NCBI RefSeq assembly: GCF_905115235.1
Contig: NC_051849.1
Coordinates: 42,955,017 to 43,019,016 of the forward strand
Source of the DNA: Hermetia illucens
Lineage: Eukaryota > Arthropoda > Insecta > Diptera > Stratiomyidae
Reading direction: 5' to 3'
Length of the DNA stretch: 64,000 nt
The translations under genes and the position numbers were made by a program. Positions within the stretch are counted from its first letter, which is position 1. The number at the start of each line of letters is the position of its first letter. Of this stretch, positions 13,001 to 28,000 are shown one piece after another. The notes under the pieces were generated by a model. It was not told the origin of the DNA. It saw only the letters and a list, made by a program, of their open reading frames with translations, and did no database searches.

Positions 13001-16000
13001 AATCCCCATCAAACTCCCACTAGGGGATCAACTGAGCTGAACCGAGCTGAACGCACATGAGACAGGAATTCTCCTGAAACATCTCAATTCAGGGGCTATC
13101 CGGGTTTCCATGGTACCAGACCCCTGGTAAGGTTTAGTGACCAATTGCCACTTCAGATGAGTCCTCGTGCAGACACGGGTCTAATCGGCTTAATAGGCCT
13201 TTGAAGCATTCGCCTACTGCATCACAGCCAGCAAACCAAAGTGAATACAGCGTTTCCCGGTGCCATCACTATGGACATTCTCCTCGGCCACTTGGTTTTG
13301 GTTTGGTCGAGAGGGTTGCTGCCCTGTCTTTCTCGCCGCAAACTCAGAGCGCTTTACATCCGAAAAGGAATCTTCTCGCTTCGATCTCTAACAATGTGCT
13401 TCAGCTCGTCCCTGGACTACAGGAGAAGCCTACACCTCGCAACTGTTCTTCGCCGTGTAATCAGAGATTATGTGGAATATAATCGACGGGCATAGTCTTT
13501 CATTTAAGATTAGGTCAAATGAGTGTATTCAGATGAGGACCTGTTTACAAAGCTTGAAAATTTTAAGTGATACTGCTAACCAATTTCCATATATTCTTTT
13601 TTTGTTTGGAGTTTGTTTGTTCGGTAAGGAAGTCGTCTCGTCTGGATCATCACTTCTCTTATTCGTAAGCTTTTTCCAAGTGAAGTCTAGAGGATTTTGA
13701 ATTGTGGACTAATATGTAAACAATTGCTATTTTGAACGATTTTTAGTTAAATTTACATCGGCCTGGATGTTCAAGCCAATTTAAGATAGCCTGGCGCTTT
13801 TGATGTCTTTGATTAGCATTGGAAATCAAAAATGGCGACAGGATGAGGAACGACACGGTAGATTTCACTCTTCTGTGCGGAGTATAGCACAGTCTCTTCT
13901 TCGTACTGTTGTTTTCATTTAATTGTTTTCCTATTTGATTTTGAATGAGACATCAGCACAAAGGTGAACATATACATGCTTAACAAACTAAGATTCAAAT
14001 CCAAGCATCTTGTTTGAGGAAACTTGCTATAATCCATTACTTCAAGGAGAAGTGTAATTTCTCGTCCTTTAATTGTATTGATTCTACCTTCTTCGTAACA
14101 GAACTACCTACGAAACCCCATTTGAAGAAATCGTAGGGTCGACGCACCAAACGGGACCCGATACTGCTGAAAAATATACAAATGTTCTTGACGCATAGAC
14201 GTAAAACAATTATACCGAACCAAAAAAATCCATATCTGCAAGCTAAATATTGATACCCTTACCAGAAAGAAGAAGAACCCACAAGGGCCCTTTGGAAAAT
14301 GCACATCATCGATGATGCGGTGGCAAAAGCTATAACGTAGAACGTCAAAGTGGTAAAAATAGCTACAAACTCCTCTACTTTGGTAACCCACGTACTCAAT
14401 ATGGTGTCGGCATTTTCTTGTGACGCCATTAAAGAAGTCCAGCAAGTTAATGACCGGCTGATGAAGTTCACCGTTTTCTCAGCTGAACGGATGATTCATT
14501 TCTTCACCGCATAGGCAGGTAAACTCAATGCCGGAAAAAATATCTTCTGGCAACTACTTGGCACAAAGACCGGGATGTTAATCTCTTTTGCCCGAGCATC
14601 CCATACCACCTTTTTGAACACATTCATGATAATTCTTCGAATCATCATTAATCATGCCGGGTTTAACAAGAATTACAGAACTACTGACACAATGCACAAT
14701 ATGCGATTACTCTTAGAAAAAAACCGTGAGAAACACAGCCCTCTCTACATAGCATACCTGTATGTTGTTTTTGACCATGTTTAACATAAACTAATCTGGT
14801 ATGCTTTGCGGAAACGCCTAGTTCCAGCGGAACTTTTGTACTCGATTAAATTGCCCTACCACCATCTGAAAAGTAAAGTTCAAAATGTAACAGGTATATC
14901 AAAATCGCTTTGCGTGTCGGTGTTCATCAGGGAGGCCCAATCTCTCCACTGCTGTTTGTTATTGTTATGGAAACTGAGACACAGGACACATTACTATATT
15001 ATCTTCACACTGCTCTATTTAGATGATACTTTCCTGGGGTCTCATAGTTAAGCTGATCTCGGGCAACTTATCCAAAAATAGAACAATCGCCTCATGCATC
15101 ATGGTCTGAGACTGAATTTAAACAAACAGAATTTTTGACGGCCGACCCAAATTAAATAGGCTGTCAGTGACAGCCACAAACTTTTTTCACAGGTTTTCTT
15201 ACTTGGTCAGTGGCACCGAAGCTGACGATAAAAACGGGATCGCCTGCGATAACCCTAAACGTAGTAGATCACGACTATATATCAACGTTATTAGGAAACG
15301 CGAATATATGTACATGTTTCGAAAACTCCCACAGAAACATAATTTATTGTATTATTATAATTATGTTGTAAAATAATTAAAACATAAAGAAAAATCTAAA
15401 AACTGAAATAGACTATGTTGGCTGCTAACAACCGTGCGCGGATTTCATCGTCAACGGTCTCAACGGTCTAAATAAAAATGGAAATATAAAATAAACCACT
15501 CAACGAATCCCAACAGAGCGTCCAGACAGTGCAGTCTTCGGTAACGGAAGGAAAAAATATTGGGGTGGAATTTGGGGGTTAGCCGGCCAGCACTCTGAGT
15601 GGATTACCGCCGAAGGCATCCGCCATGACCCTGTCCGGGCCATAAATTTTGTGGATGTTACTAGAGAGGGAATTCGACGAGACATAAATGGCTCGAAAAA
15701 CTGGAAGAGCCCAGGTCTGCTATTAAAAGTTCACCAGTATATATGGTCGGCCGGCACATAGCATAAACCAGGTCAGTACTCGGCCTGAGGAATTTCCATT
15801 TTTCCTCATTAAGTGGATTGCTTACCTTACCTCTAGAAACGACACAATACAGGACCCAATGCATTGATCCCAAACCAATAAAGTTTATGGCGACGGATAT
15901 GGAAGTTTGACATTCCACCTTGTCAGTGTGCTCATGTGTAGATACCAGCACCTCAGAGTCCATCGGAATACGGAGAAGCATCTTCCAGGGAAATTCAATG

Positions 16001-19000
16001 AATCCTCTTTGGTTTTGCATGGCACTGATCCCATTTTCATGGCTACTAAATGATACCAGAAGGTTCTGCAATAAAATATGGCTTACGTGCTAAGTATGAG
16101 CTGTCACACTTAATATACTTAGATGATATCGTAATATTCGGATGGAATTTGGTTTAGGCTAGTGTTGGATCCAAACCATCCACAAAGGTCATCATGAGCC
16201 GCATACCGGACATAATATTGGTCATCTGAAGGGTCTTCTAATGTCCGAATTGCTGCGACGCGTAAAGCAGGTACTTAAATCGAAGAAGAATAAAAAAAGC
16301 GCACTGTATGTACTCGCTATCCCTTCACTGGCATATGTATTCGGAACATGGCCGTGGACGAAAATCGATCTGGAAAACGTCCAGCGGCAGATACGGACTG
16401 CTGTGATCAAATTCCAAATACATCACCCAAATTTTGCCGTGAAGCGAGTGAACCAGCCTCGGGACATCAGAGACAGGGATGTAATTGATCCATCATCACA
16501 TTTTATCGCTTATTTTTACAGCAAAGAACAAACAAGTACCTTGCACGCTGTTTGTTACGTAGGGATTAACTCCAGAATGTGTGGTTCAGCGTTAGAGACG
16601 TTGGACCATCTCATTTCTGGCTGTACTGTTATGGCGTGGGTGCAATGCATGCGTAATGCTGCAAGGTGATCCACCAAAACGTTGCAAACAAGCATGGTCT
16701 TATCACGATAACATGTCCGGTTTACCAATATGAGTCGCAGGCAGTACTCGAGAGTTCTGATTAAAGCGTGTATTGGGACCGGCAAGTTTTAACTGATCGC
16801 GATATACCATATAACAAGCTGTGGCTATGCCCTATAATAGCAGATTTATATCGTGACTTGAACTCCGATATCAGTCGACTCAACTGTGAATGAGTACTTG
16901 AGTAAAATCAGGGTAATAATCACGGGTGAGTGCAATGCTAATTACATTGCGTCCTACAGGGTACTGCAATCTTGTAGTGTATTATTTTGTACACATCCGA
17001 CTTTATGAAATCAAATGTATATCAATCTTTTTTTTATTTCGTTTCTTACATTTTTTTGTTGGTAAAGTTGTTAATTGAATACCGAAAGATTTGTAGAATC
17101 CGCGGCTTTGCGACATATGCAACATTTCCTTTGTTTTGTCCAGGACAATCTGACAGGAGAATGTATTTAATAATATGCAATGTTCCTTCTTTCGTCCTAA
17201 CACCCCTTAACTTCCCCAATTTATTCCTTTCAATTTACCAATTCCCATCCCTACATTCATTAACATTTAACTTCTAAAATGATTAATTTTATTTATTTTA
17301 CAGAAACGTAACAACCAGCTGTTTTCACCTAAACTCAAGAATTTATTTACATTTGAACAATTCCAAATTTTATCTTAATTTCCGAATAGTGCAAGACAAT
17401 ATTGGACGAGGAAAATGTACATTCACCTCCTTTGCTTGTACCAACTTTGGGACGTTATTGTTTTCGCAATCAGTGTTCCAACATAGCGAAAGGATCATCG
17501 TGTTGTTGAGTGCATGCTCTAGCCGTCGTTTTTTTCTGACTAAGGCATGAGGAGTATTGTTGTAATCGTTGCTTTTGCTGTGCCTCCGTTGAACTTCAAG
17601 TTCAAAGCCGGAGCCGACACCGGCTAATTAGAAAGACAGCTGATGACCCGAACATGGAAGGGAGTTTAGTGCCAAAGAAGGAGTTCGTTTTTGCTGGTCG
17701 AAAAAAGTGTTCGCGGAGGAGTTCTGTTGTGGTAATTTGCCAAGGAGCTTACTAACGGATATTAATTGCTTTGTTGTGTGAGAAATTTTTGGATTAATAA
17801 TTGTTGGGATGATGTGAAAAATGTTCTAAAGGTGATAGACAAAATTGTACATTTTTTTTTTCTTCGAATATGTCCGACATAATTTGCAAAATTTAACTAA
17901 ACCGCGAGAATATGTAACAGTTGGCCTCACAAATAAAAAGAAACAAAAGTGTGCATAAATTGTGAAGAAATGCGAGCTCGTAGGATCATTTGGTGATATT
18001 CAGTAAAATCTTCAGAGACGGAATTTTATCTTCTTTTTGGAATATAACAGCAAAAACCACATACTGTCGCAATACTCACAGTAAATATAGAAACTTTTGG
18101 ATTTGTGTTATATATTCCAACTTTTGCATTATATAATCCAACTTTACTGTATATGGAACTTGGACAGAATTTTTTTTGAGAAAGCAAAATTTTGACTTGA
18201 TTTTATTCTTTTTATCCGTTTATTTAACACTTTTCATGTGAAAGAGGCAACTAATTGGAAAAATGTCCGTTACGATCGCGGGAGTTTTACGACTTTTTTA
18301 TTTCATTAGCTCGCGTGTCGTCATTCGTTAGATTCATGCGAACTTTTCAGTCTCCGGTGCGGACCCACGTTTTGTAAAATGACACTTGAGGATTCGAAGA
18401 ACTCCCCACATTCCCGAGCTTCGCTGGCACAAGGCGTACAAGCACTTCGGTTAAGCTTCAATATTTGCGGATGGACCTTGACGATCATTTTCGCCATCTT
18501 TTTAGACGTGTGGGATAGCTCTCCCCTCTTGATTGTCTCCAGCCACTTAGGATAGTCTTTTGAACATCACAACAGATTAATTTTTTCATAAAACACTACT
18601 GTTTTTCTAAACTTAGTCGAAAATGCAGAGAATCAAAACAATATCTATGCTTAGTATGTATTGTCTTTATTTTCAATGAGTAATAACGAAATGTAGTCAA
18701 ATGATATCCAGATGTACATTATATAAGAAAATGAAAGAGGCGCAAATTTGAAAGATGTTGCGGAATGTTTTGGGATATCTCCTTCAGCCGTATGAAGAAT
18801 TCATGAAAAACTGAAAATTTCTGTTACCAAACATAGCCAAGCCAAAAGTGGACGGCCGTTAAAATTAGAAGAAAGGCTTAGGCGACCTCCAATTCGAATT
18901 ATCTAGAAATCTCCGTCCAAAGCCAGTACAGATATTTGAAAAGCAGTGACCGAAAACCCCAATATCCAGGTGCCGACATCTGCTGTCCAGGGAATTTTGG

Positions 19001-22000
19001 AGCAATCCCTCCAATGACAATTATCCCAAATATGATACTATTTTTTGGAAGGAATAAAGTTATCGCTGTTAGGTGGAACGCAGACTTAAAGCATAACGAA
19101 ACATAGCACAGTGTAGCATTTATTATTCAATGGGCGTAAATTGGTAGATTGAGGACGTATCGTAGCGCAGCGTAATGATGTGTGTATACTCAGTAGTCAA
19201 AAAGTATTCAAAGTAGCAAGCTTACTTGCATCTGCAGAAGAAGCGGAATCATCAAAAGAAACCCCAGAAGAGTGTGATAGTGCTGATGTTGAGGCCTGTT
19301 CTGAATGTTTCAGAATCACATTTGGATGTCATTTCGGATACGTAGTAACTTTTGAAAAATGAAAGGTCCTGTCTTCGTCTCGCTCTCGTAGAATATCCAT
19401 TACCAATAATGTTACTTGTTTATCTTCCAAACGAATCTAGTCAGTAAAACTACCTCTGGTGCTCTTTAATCGCTTTCCAACCTCCGGTATTATTTTCCCA
19501 GTATCATTACCACTAAATTGAATTCCAGATCAAAATTCAGATAATTCTTGTTGCTCATGCTCCAGAGCGGCGGTCGAACACTAACTTCACTTATTAACAC
19601 TTCGCAACCCATCTTTATCTTTAATCAAATCAATCACGGCTGTCGCTTTCTACGAGCGTAAAAACTCAAACTAAGCGGTGATTTGAGCGCAATGGATTTG
19701 AAAAACGCCCTGTTACGATACGCTCTTAGTTTGCAGTCGGCCTTAGGCCATAACAAAATTTCAACTTCTATAAAAATATACGAGCATTGTCGAAATTTGT
19801 TTCCGAGCATCAGCATTGGTTCCTTGCAGACTGAGATCGCCCTCTTTGAAGTGACGAGGGATAAGTTCATTCAAATTTGTTCGTCTGCAACCGTATTTAG
19901 TATATAAGAAGTCTAAATGATTAGCGATCCCATCTGAAATGCTAAATACTATAGATAAACCACGGGGTGGAAGTGTTACCATCTGAATTATGACTAAATC
20001 GTTCACTCATTTTCACATTTGTTCAATATTCATTGTAGGTTGCTTTTCGCATGATGGAGTTAGTTCTTTAATGCAAGTCTAGGTCATCGTAACAGTTCAA
20101 ACTTACTGTCATAATTTTGGACAAAATATATCCCCGTATGCTCATGACAAACAAGTCGAGAAACCGGCAGCTGGACGATTCAGGTACGAAAGGTTTTGTA
20201 TACCTAACACGTAATATATGCATATATTTTGTAAGAATATCCACTTTCGTGTGGTAATGACTGTCAAAGTCTTGAATTTGCACAGGAGCGACAATTTTGA
20301 CCTATTATAACTTTGTTAGGAATAGTGCAATTTCCACCAAACTTGGTAGGATCAAACTCTATAGTATAACCTACATTGCTGCATTTCGTGATTCTAGAAT
20401 GAACTTAAAGGGGGTTCGCAGTCAATTACTAAAAATTATAGTAACATACTATTATCAACTTTATTTGAACAGATATCGATATCGAGGGTACTTCGGAGCC
20501 TAGGCACCATATAGTGAAAAATAAGACCGGCTTCGGAAAGTACTAACCCATACCTTTCATTTGATACCCCACATGATTATATTTGCTGAAAAAACTATGC
20601 GTGAGCGTTCACAGTTCCCACCTTTCCACCAAGTTTGGTGTCAATCGCTATAACCGTTTCCGGGAAAATGCGCGTGACAGACAGACAAACGGTAAACCGA
20701 TTTTAATAAGGTTTTGTTTTACACAAAACCTAAATTAACTGAGCATGGGACCTTTCAAAAAAATTCTGATTCAAAGAATTCATCTAATAGATTAAGCATT
20801 AGCTTGACTAAAAAAACCGAATAATATGATCTGAACTCTCTTGTGAATTTCTGGGAAGGATTCGGATTGTCGTCTTCGTCAGATATTTTCTGAAACCGTG
20901 GAATTATCATCATAGCAATAATGGATGAAGATTTCAATTGATGTTCTGATTAATCTTTTTAAGCTCAATGCGCTACAGATGCGAGCCGGTGATAAAGGCA
21001 AATAGTCATGCCACTATATATTAATAGAAAAAAATTTTTAAGGTTTGGAATTTATTGTTTTTTTGGTTAAAAAACTAGATTTCTTTTTTAAAATTAAACA
21101 TTTTGGAAAATTTCAATCAAAACCATTATTAACTCCAAAATACAAAAAACTAGATCAAAAAATATTTGTTTGTCTTTTTATAACCATTTAATTTCACATC
21201 AATAAGTTTTTTCTATTTTTTGTCCCCTACTGCATCTAGTTAAACGATTCATTAGCCTATTTAGAGTTGTCAGATTTAAAAACCACTTTATTATTCAAAA
21301 TTGACATCAAACAAACGACGGTAGTTTGTTATGAATTGCTAACATGAGAGTTCACTACCACTTTGATGTGTTTGTATCAAGCGTTCAAAGAAAAACAACC
21401 GTGATTTTGCAACATGTCCCTCATCTTAAAAGTCGTTTCGTTTTTCCAACATAGCCTGAAAGGTGAGGAAAAATAACGGCTAGCGATGGACAAGACCTTC
21501 AGTATCAGGCTTAGTGGTTAGAGCTTTCTCGCTGGTAACAGAAGGATATGAATCGCGACCGGGATATCGAATATCAGTCGAATATTGTGTTATGAATGAG
21601 TACCTGAGTAAAATCAAGGTAATAATCACAAGCGAGCGCAATGTTGAACGCATTGTAGTGTACTGTTACAACCTTGACTGAACTATTCGAACATGCTTCA
21701 AGGCTCAGATCCAATTGAATTGGATTTGATTGACGCGTCAACGAAGATTATTAAATACATTTTCATTCGAAAACAGCAAAAACTTATCCAAGGCGCAATA
21801 AATAAAATCTGATGTTCGTATTTATGAACATTATAGTGAAAATTTCAGATCCAACAAATTTGACAATAATTCAACGAACTTAACTTTCGTGCCTACGTAA
21901 AAATAAGAACTTATAGGAATAGCAATAGACGCTCTACAAGAACCCTCCTTCAAATGCGAATTTTATTTACAACAGCGACCATTTATGGAGTTAACCACAA

Positions 22001-25000
22001 TTTATGATTCTAAACTAATATACACCGAATTATATCTCAGAATTTCTAAACGCAAATGAAGAAGGATAGAGAGCAGAAAAATTCTCAAAACTTACCTGCT
22101 AAAAATACAGCGGCTAGCTATTCACATAATCTTGCATATGCTTGTTAGAATAAAACAACTCAAATTTCTATTAGAATGCATTATTTATTCATAATCTGAA
22201 CAAATTGATGTTGCATAACATTCTAATATATAAAACGATCTTTTTTTTTTCTATTTTCAATTCTTGCACGTTAAAAACAATTAAGTATAGTTCTACATTT
22301 TTAAAGATTAACTTGAGATTTTACGTTGCATTATCATTTGTAAGTAATATATTCCAAAATACTTGTTTTTTTCTTTAAAACTCTATCCTTCTCCTTTGCA
22401 GTTGTAAAACTGTATATATTGGTTAACATTAATATGGTAACTATTTTAGGATTGGGAGGGGAATATTTTGCGGAGAAATGGAAAATTGGAGGATTAAGGA
22501 CGCTTTAAAAGCAGATCACTAAACTATAACAAAAGGTGGACACGTTTCATAAACGAGCTAATGTCGTGGATTGGTTGCATTTCCTTTTTGAACTTTACTC
22601 TTCAATTATAGGCACTTAATCACTAAGTTTATAACTATGGTTATTGGGTTTGAACTTTGTTCCCTATGACTAGTGTTAGATTGATAATATTTAATTGTGG
22701 TTTATGAGATAAGTTTATAGTGGAAGGCAGGATTTGAAGAGGGTCGAGAAAGTTTAACGACTTTTTATCCTTATGCGTTTGAATAAACGTTTAAGCGACA
22801 AAAAGGAAATTTTGAGATTCAATTTGTTTTATAAAAACCTCAAGAGACAGGAACGAATTCCGGTATAAACAAAACATACATTCCAGAAATTTGAATCTCT
22901 CCATCGCAGATTTTGCAAAGATATCAAGGATTACACCTCAAACTCTTTGCAAACAAGCTTCAAGAGTCAAGTTTGCCATAAGCTAAGCACCTATCAGCAG
23001 AAATTTAACCAAATGTCAGCCGCTCATGACTGAAATTGACAACAGAAGTTTGGAATTCCTTAAGGAAATGTTTAATTATTATCGAACAAGGTTTCCAAGA
23101 AAAGGGAAGGAAAATGGAGAACCGGCGAAGTTAATAGTAGTTAAATATGCTAATAAAGAGCCTAATTTTCTGTAAATAACGCAAATCACTTTGGGTTTCT
23201 AACCATTTAAGTACTTGATAAACTCATTAGAAATCCGTACGACTAACAAAATTACACGGCAATTATCCCTCGCCACTCTAAAGTGTTAAGAAACAAGGAA
23301 AATTAATTGCGTAACCAAAGCCGTGTACAGATTCAAATTAATCAATATTCATTGTTTCAACCAGACTTCCCTCCTTCAAGAAACGAATAAAAAAAAGCTA
23401 AACAATCATTGCTTTAGATGATTTTAGAAGAAATTAGTCTAATGCTTGGTGCATTCGAAATGAAATTTAAAGTTGACATTTCTTGAAAACTATGAGCAAA
23501 TACTCAGTCAACCCTGCCCTAATTCTCAATAATATCTGTGTAATCTCGAAAACATAACAAATTATATAATAATTACTCCTGCTCCGTATTTCAGCATTTC
23601 ATTAATTGGTAAGTCCAAAACAAACATTGCAAACATGTAAATCGTTGTCTCTCGAATAACTTCATACAATACAATCCAACACGACCGAGGGTCAATCCTA
23701 CACTTATCAAAGATCTGATCTGGTAAATACGATTTGTCATTTGCAATTGCACCATAAACCTAAAAACGCTTTGCGTTAAACAAAAAACAAATAATTACTG
23801 AGAATTTTTTTGGAAACAAATAGGTACAACGAAATAATTTGGACTTCAGGTTCGACTAAAATTTTCAATCCACATTTTTTGTAATTCGAAAAGCACATTC
23901 TGAGAGACACCCTTGAAATAGGTCAGGTAATCTTCAGAGAACACAACAAAGTTTTGTACTTTTTCAATTGTATTTGTTTTAAGTTCTTCATATTTTTCAA
24001 TTGTATCCACTTTTAGGTGATTGAAATTAGTGGGAAACGTGATGGAAGTTATATTCAGAACGGGAGGAAATATGTAGTTGGGATTTAGGTAGTATTGAAG
24101 TCCTGAAAAAGGTTGAAAATGAAAATATAGCAAAATGTTTTATCTGCTTCAATAAAATCAATTATCACTTACCTGCTAATAAAAGTAATGGCAACAGAAG
24201 GAGCAAAATTATCAAGAATCGTTTCTTTCCGCGATTATCAGGATTTGAAGAGCGTAGCAATAATGTGTCCGCGTACAGCATTGATGATATAAAAAGATAT
24301 AACGGCCGAAAGGCTGTTACAATAAGTGATGACACATTGGATAGTATTCGGCCAAAAAAACCTGCAAAACGAAATTTGTAATGTTAGCAATGTAAACAAC
24401 ATTTACTGTGGAAACAAGTCATATTTTGGAACTCATTGTAGTTTTCAATGGCGATAATTTGGTCAAAGCAACATGAATTAGATATCAAAAGGACAACCGC
24501 CTACTACTTGATTTTAAAGCACATACCAAGGAGAAAACGTGCATCGTCAATTTCTCTTTCAAGGGCTGCATAAGGTAAAATCTTGGTATCTACAGAAACA
24601 AAGGCAATTTGTTTCTAGCCTTTGATCAAATTTTCCAAAAAATCGCCATTGGGTCAGTAATTTCGATTACAATTGGAAGCTACAAACAAAGAATTTGGTC
24701 TTGGCTAATTTGATAGGAATTTTCCCTCTATCTCTCCATCTCCTTCTCTATACCTCTCCTTCTTTTTGGTAGTATGCATTAATTGTCAGATTCTAATAGT
24801 ATACTACAGTATTACGATACCCTGTAGAAGGCAATGTGATCAGCATTAAGCTCGCCTGATTTGGTTCAAATACTCATTTACAGCTGGGACGACTGGTATC
24901 CGACATTCAGTCACTTCTTTCAGATACTAGAAAGATCTGTAAAGTACCCCATTACGGCAACCATTAGCTCTTCATTTGATAAAAATCGATATCCACGTAA

Positions 25001-28000
25001 GAATTTTTTTAGGTATGAAAACAACCAAAGTCAACTGGAGCTAAATTTGGCGAATAGGGTGGATGTTGCAACAATTTATACTTTAATTTGGTGACTTTAG
25101 TTGTTTTTGTGAGCTGATGAAGCAAACCAAGCCTTTATGAATTTTCATGTCCAGTTCTTCCAATAAGTTACAGTAATAATCTTGTTTATTGTTTTACCAG
25201 TTCAGAGGTAATCCACAAACAAAAGCTAATTTCTGCTCACGAACTCGGTTCAGTGTCCAAGATTGGGATGGTTACCACTCCTTGGCCTCTTGTTTCGATT
25301 CAGGATCATCGCATTGTGATAGATCCAGGTCTCATCCATGATAAATCACCGCCTGCTATCTTTTTTATTTTTCTTTAAACGCTCCAAATGTTGATGAAAA
25401 AGTAGCAATCGAATGGGTTTTTCCTCCATTATTAAAGAATGTTTTCTGAATTTGATTCACTTTTTAGACGTCATCCCACTGATGATTTTGAATGCCTTGT
25501 ACGCCCTCTTTCAAATTCACCAGCCCACTTGTAAACCATTCTTTCCGAAGGAGCAGATTCATCTAACACCTTTACCATTTCATGTTGAGTCTAGAATACC
25601 ATCATCATCAACGGCGCAACAACCGGTATACGGTCTAGGCCTGCCTTAGTAATTGTGGGGATGGTGTGGTGCCAAAGATAGCGACGTAGAAACTGAACGC
25701 GATAAAAGTGGCTATAAACTCTTATAATTTGGTAGCCTTCGCACTCAATAGGCACGTCGACCCGACACAGAGAACGATGCCTCCTGATGGCTTTAGAACG
25801 AACAATGAAATTAGTGAGACTATTGTCCATTTTACCGACACTCTCGACCTTGGTACTATAAAACCAAAAATACGATCAACATAGCAGCCGTTCATCAACC
25901 GCTTTTTTAATGACGATGCCTAAATGAAGATCCGTAAGAAAAATATCTCTATCACAAGTTTATTTCCGATAAAACGCTAACCAATTGATAAATTTATAAT
26001 AATTTCAAGTAACAAGCAAAGAAAGCGATCTGTGCTGCACAAGCGATCTATTAAAACAACTTTCCGATAAACTACACCCGAAACGCACAAATTTATCGAA
26101 CAATTCCATTGTGTTAAAGATTAGAATGATACGTTGTTTATCACTATGCTCTCCGACTGAATTTGTGTAAAACATAGTTTTTAAGGACCAAACCCAATAA
26201 AGTAGGAACTATCACTGCCAGGGGTAGCAAGGTGTCCAGAACTGAACAATCTATCATAAATACCTCGGATTATTGCTCTCGAACAACGAGGAACAACGCC
26301 ATAAAATCGCTTCATACGGGGGGTTCTCAACAGATCTTCCCAATGAGCTACCACGGGCCACCGCACTAAAACCACCCGAGATTTGCTCAGTATACACAGT
26401 ATACAGAAGTGAAAAGTATGCATCATGTGCGAACTTTTATAAATTAATGGAGTAGGAATAATGGCGCAAGGACCTCTACGTTCAGATCCAGGCGGCACAA
26501 TATACCGACGAAACGAGATGGATCGTTCCGAAAAAACGCTGCAATTTGATCCAAAGTCGGACGCCTCGATCTGGAACGTTGAACTTTTGCGTTTGACTAA
26601 CACAACTAGCACTTCTGCTAGTTCTGCTAGTTCACTTACTCTGAAAGCCATACTCCCTGAATTGCTATTGAAATGATCATCGTTACGTTGCAATGTGTGG
26701 ATTCGACTTGTCGGTTCCGGCGACTATCTTCAGTTTAATTTCGATTATTTGACACGGTCACGAGCGAATGGCTAATGAATAGCGAACGTTGAACTCGATC
26801 TAGCATCGCATGGGGCTGATTCATTTTACTGTATGCCGACGAGATGTTTCGTTGAACGATTCCAGTTGCATCATTATCGAAATCCCGGCTTCTCCATAAA
26901 ACTTTGGATTCGAAAGAAAGCTGGTAGGATTTCGACCAACGTTTATTTAATTTGATCTTAAGTGATCGGAGATTTCTAAATTAAATAAAATGTTTATGGA
27001 TATCTTCAATGAGTTTATTCTTCCGAAATTATTCACACCCTTTCTACAGCCGGCAATATTTATGCAGCTTGCGAAATGCCAAACTAACCGTACGTGAATC
27101 TATTTTTTCCCCCATCCCACCATGGTCTTTCAGCACCAATCACTTTAACCAATAGCGGACGATTCCCTCCGACCCAAAGTTTTCTCAAGAGCCCGTAATA
27201 CAGAATTGTTAGCAAAAATAGGTTAATTATGCGATCATTTTCACCCTGGCCTCGATTTTTCTCCCTACGACTCTGCAGACATCAGAACAAAAGGAAACGA
27301 GTCCCAGAGAATATATATAGAGAGAAAGAAAAAAACAGAAGGTAGAAAATCTGCACCAGATGCTAAAGATTTTTTAAAAAATCCCGCGCGGATGAAGTTG
27401 TCCACTACGTTCCAAAAGGACATTACAAGACCTAGCTGACTGCGGAGACGTGTAGACGCTAGAGCTCCGTTGCCACGGCAAAATACGCGAAGTGGAGCGT
27501 GCACCGTGACAAAAGGAATTTCATTATTGTGTTGGCGAAGGAAGCGTCACGAAAGAATTTGCAGGTGATTGTAAACCTTTCGATGGTTCTGTGAGGGACG
27601 GCTTCTCATCCAAAATGATGAGCAGCTGAAGATATGGAAGGAATACTTCACAAGGATTCTCAATCGTATAACATCAGATGAAGTTATATGCCAAGCCTCC
27701 GTAACATACGGACTGTTCCTCCGAACAGAAGTGATCGCCATCGACGCACTCAAGCGAGTTAACACTATCGTTCTACAAGGTCTCCCTGTGGAATTTTGTG
27801 CATGCATCCTCTGCAATCTCTACAGATTTACTACCTCTACTTATTCATAAATCCTGGCGATGTTAAGAGAAAAATAAAAAAGATTGCCCGTTTTAAGTGC
27901 GAGGTCTACCCCCCGTTAAAAAATAACTATGTTTTTAACGCCGAAATAGTAATTTCACCTCCCCAATTACTATATCGGTCAGAGAAAACAATTCGGAACG

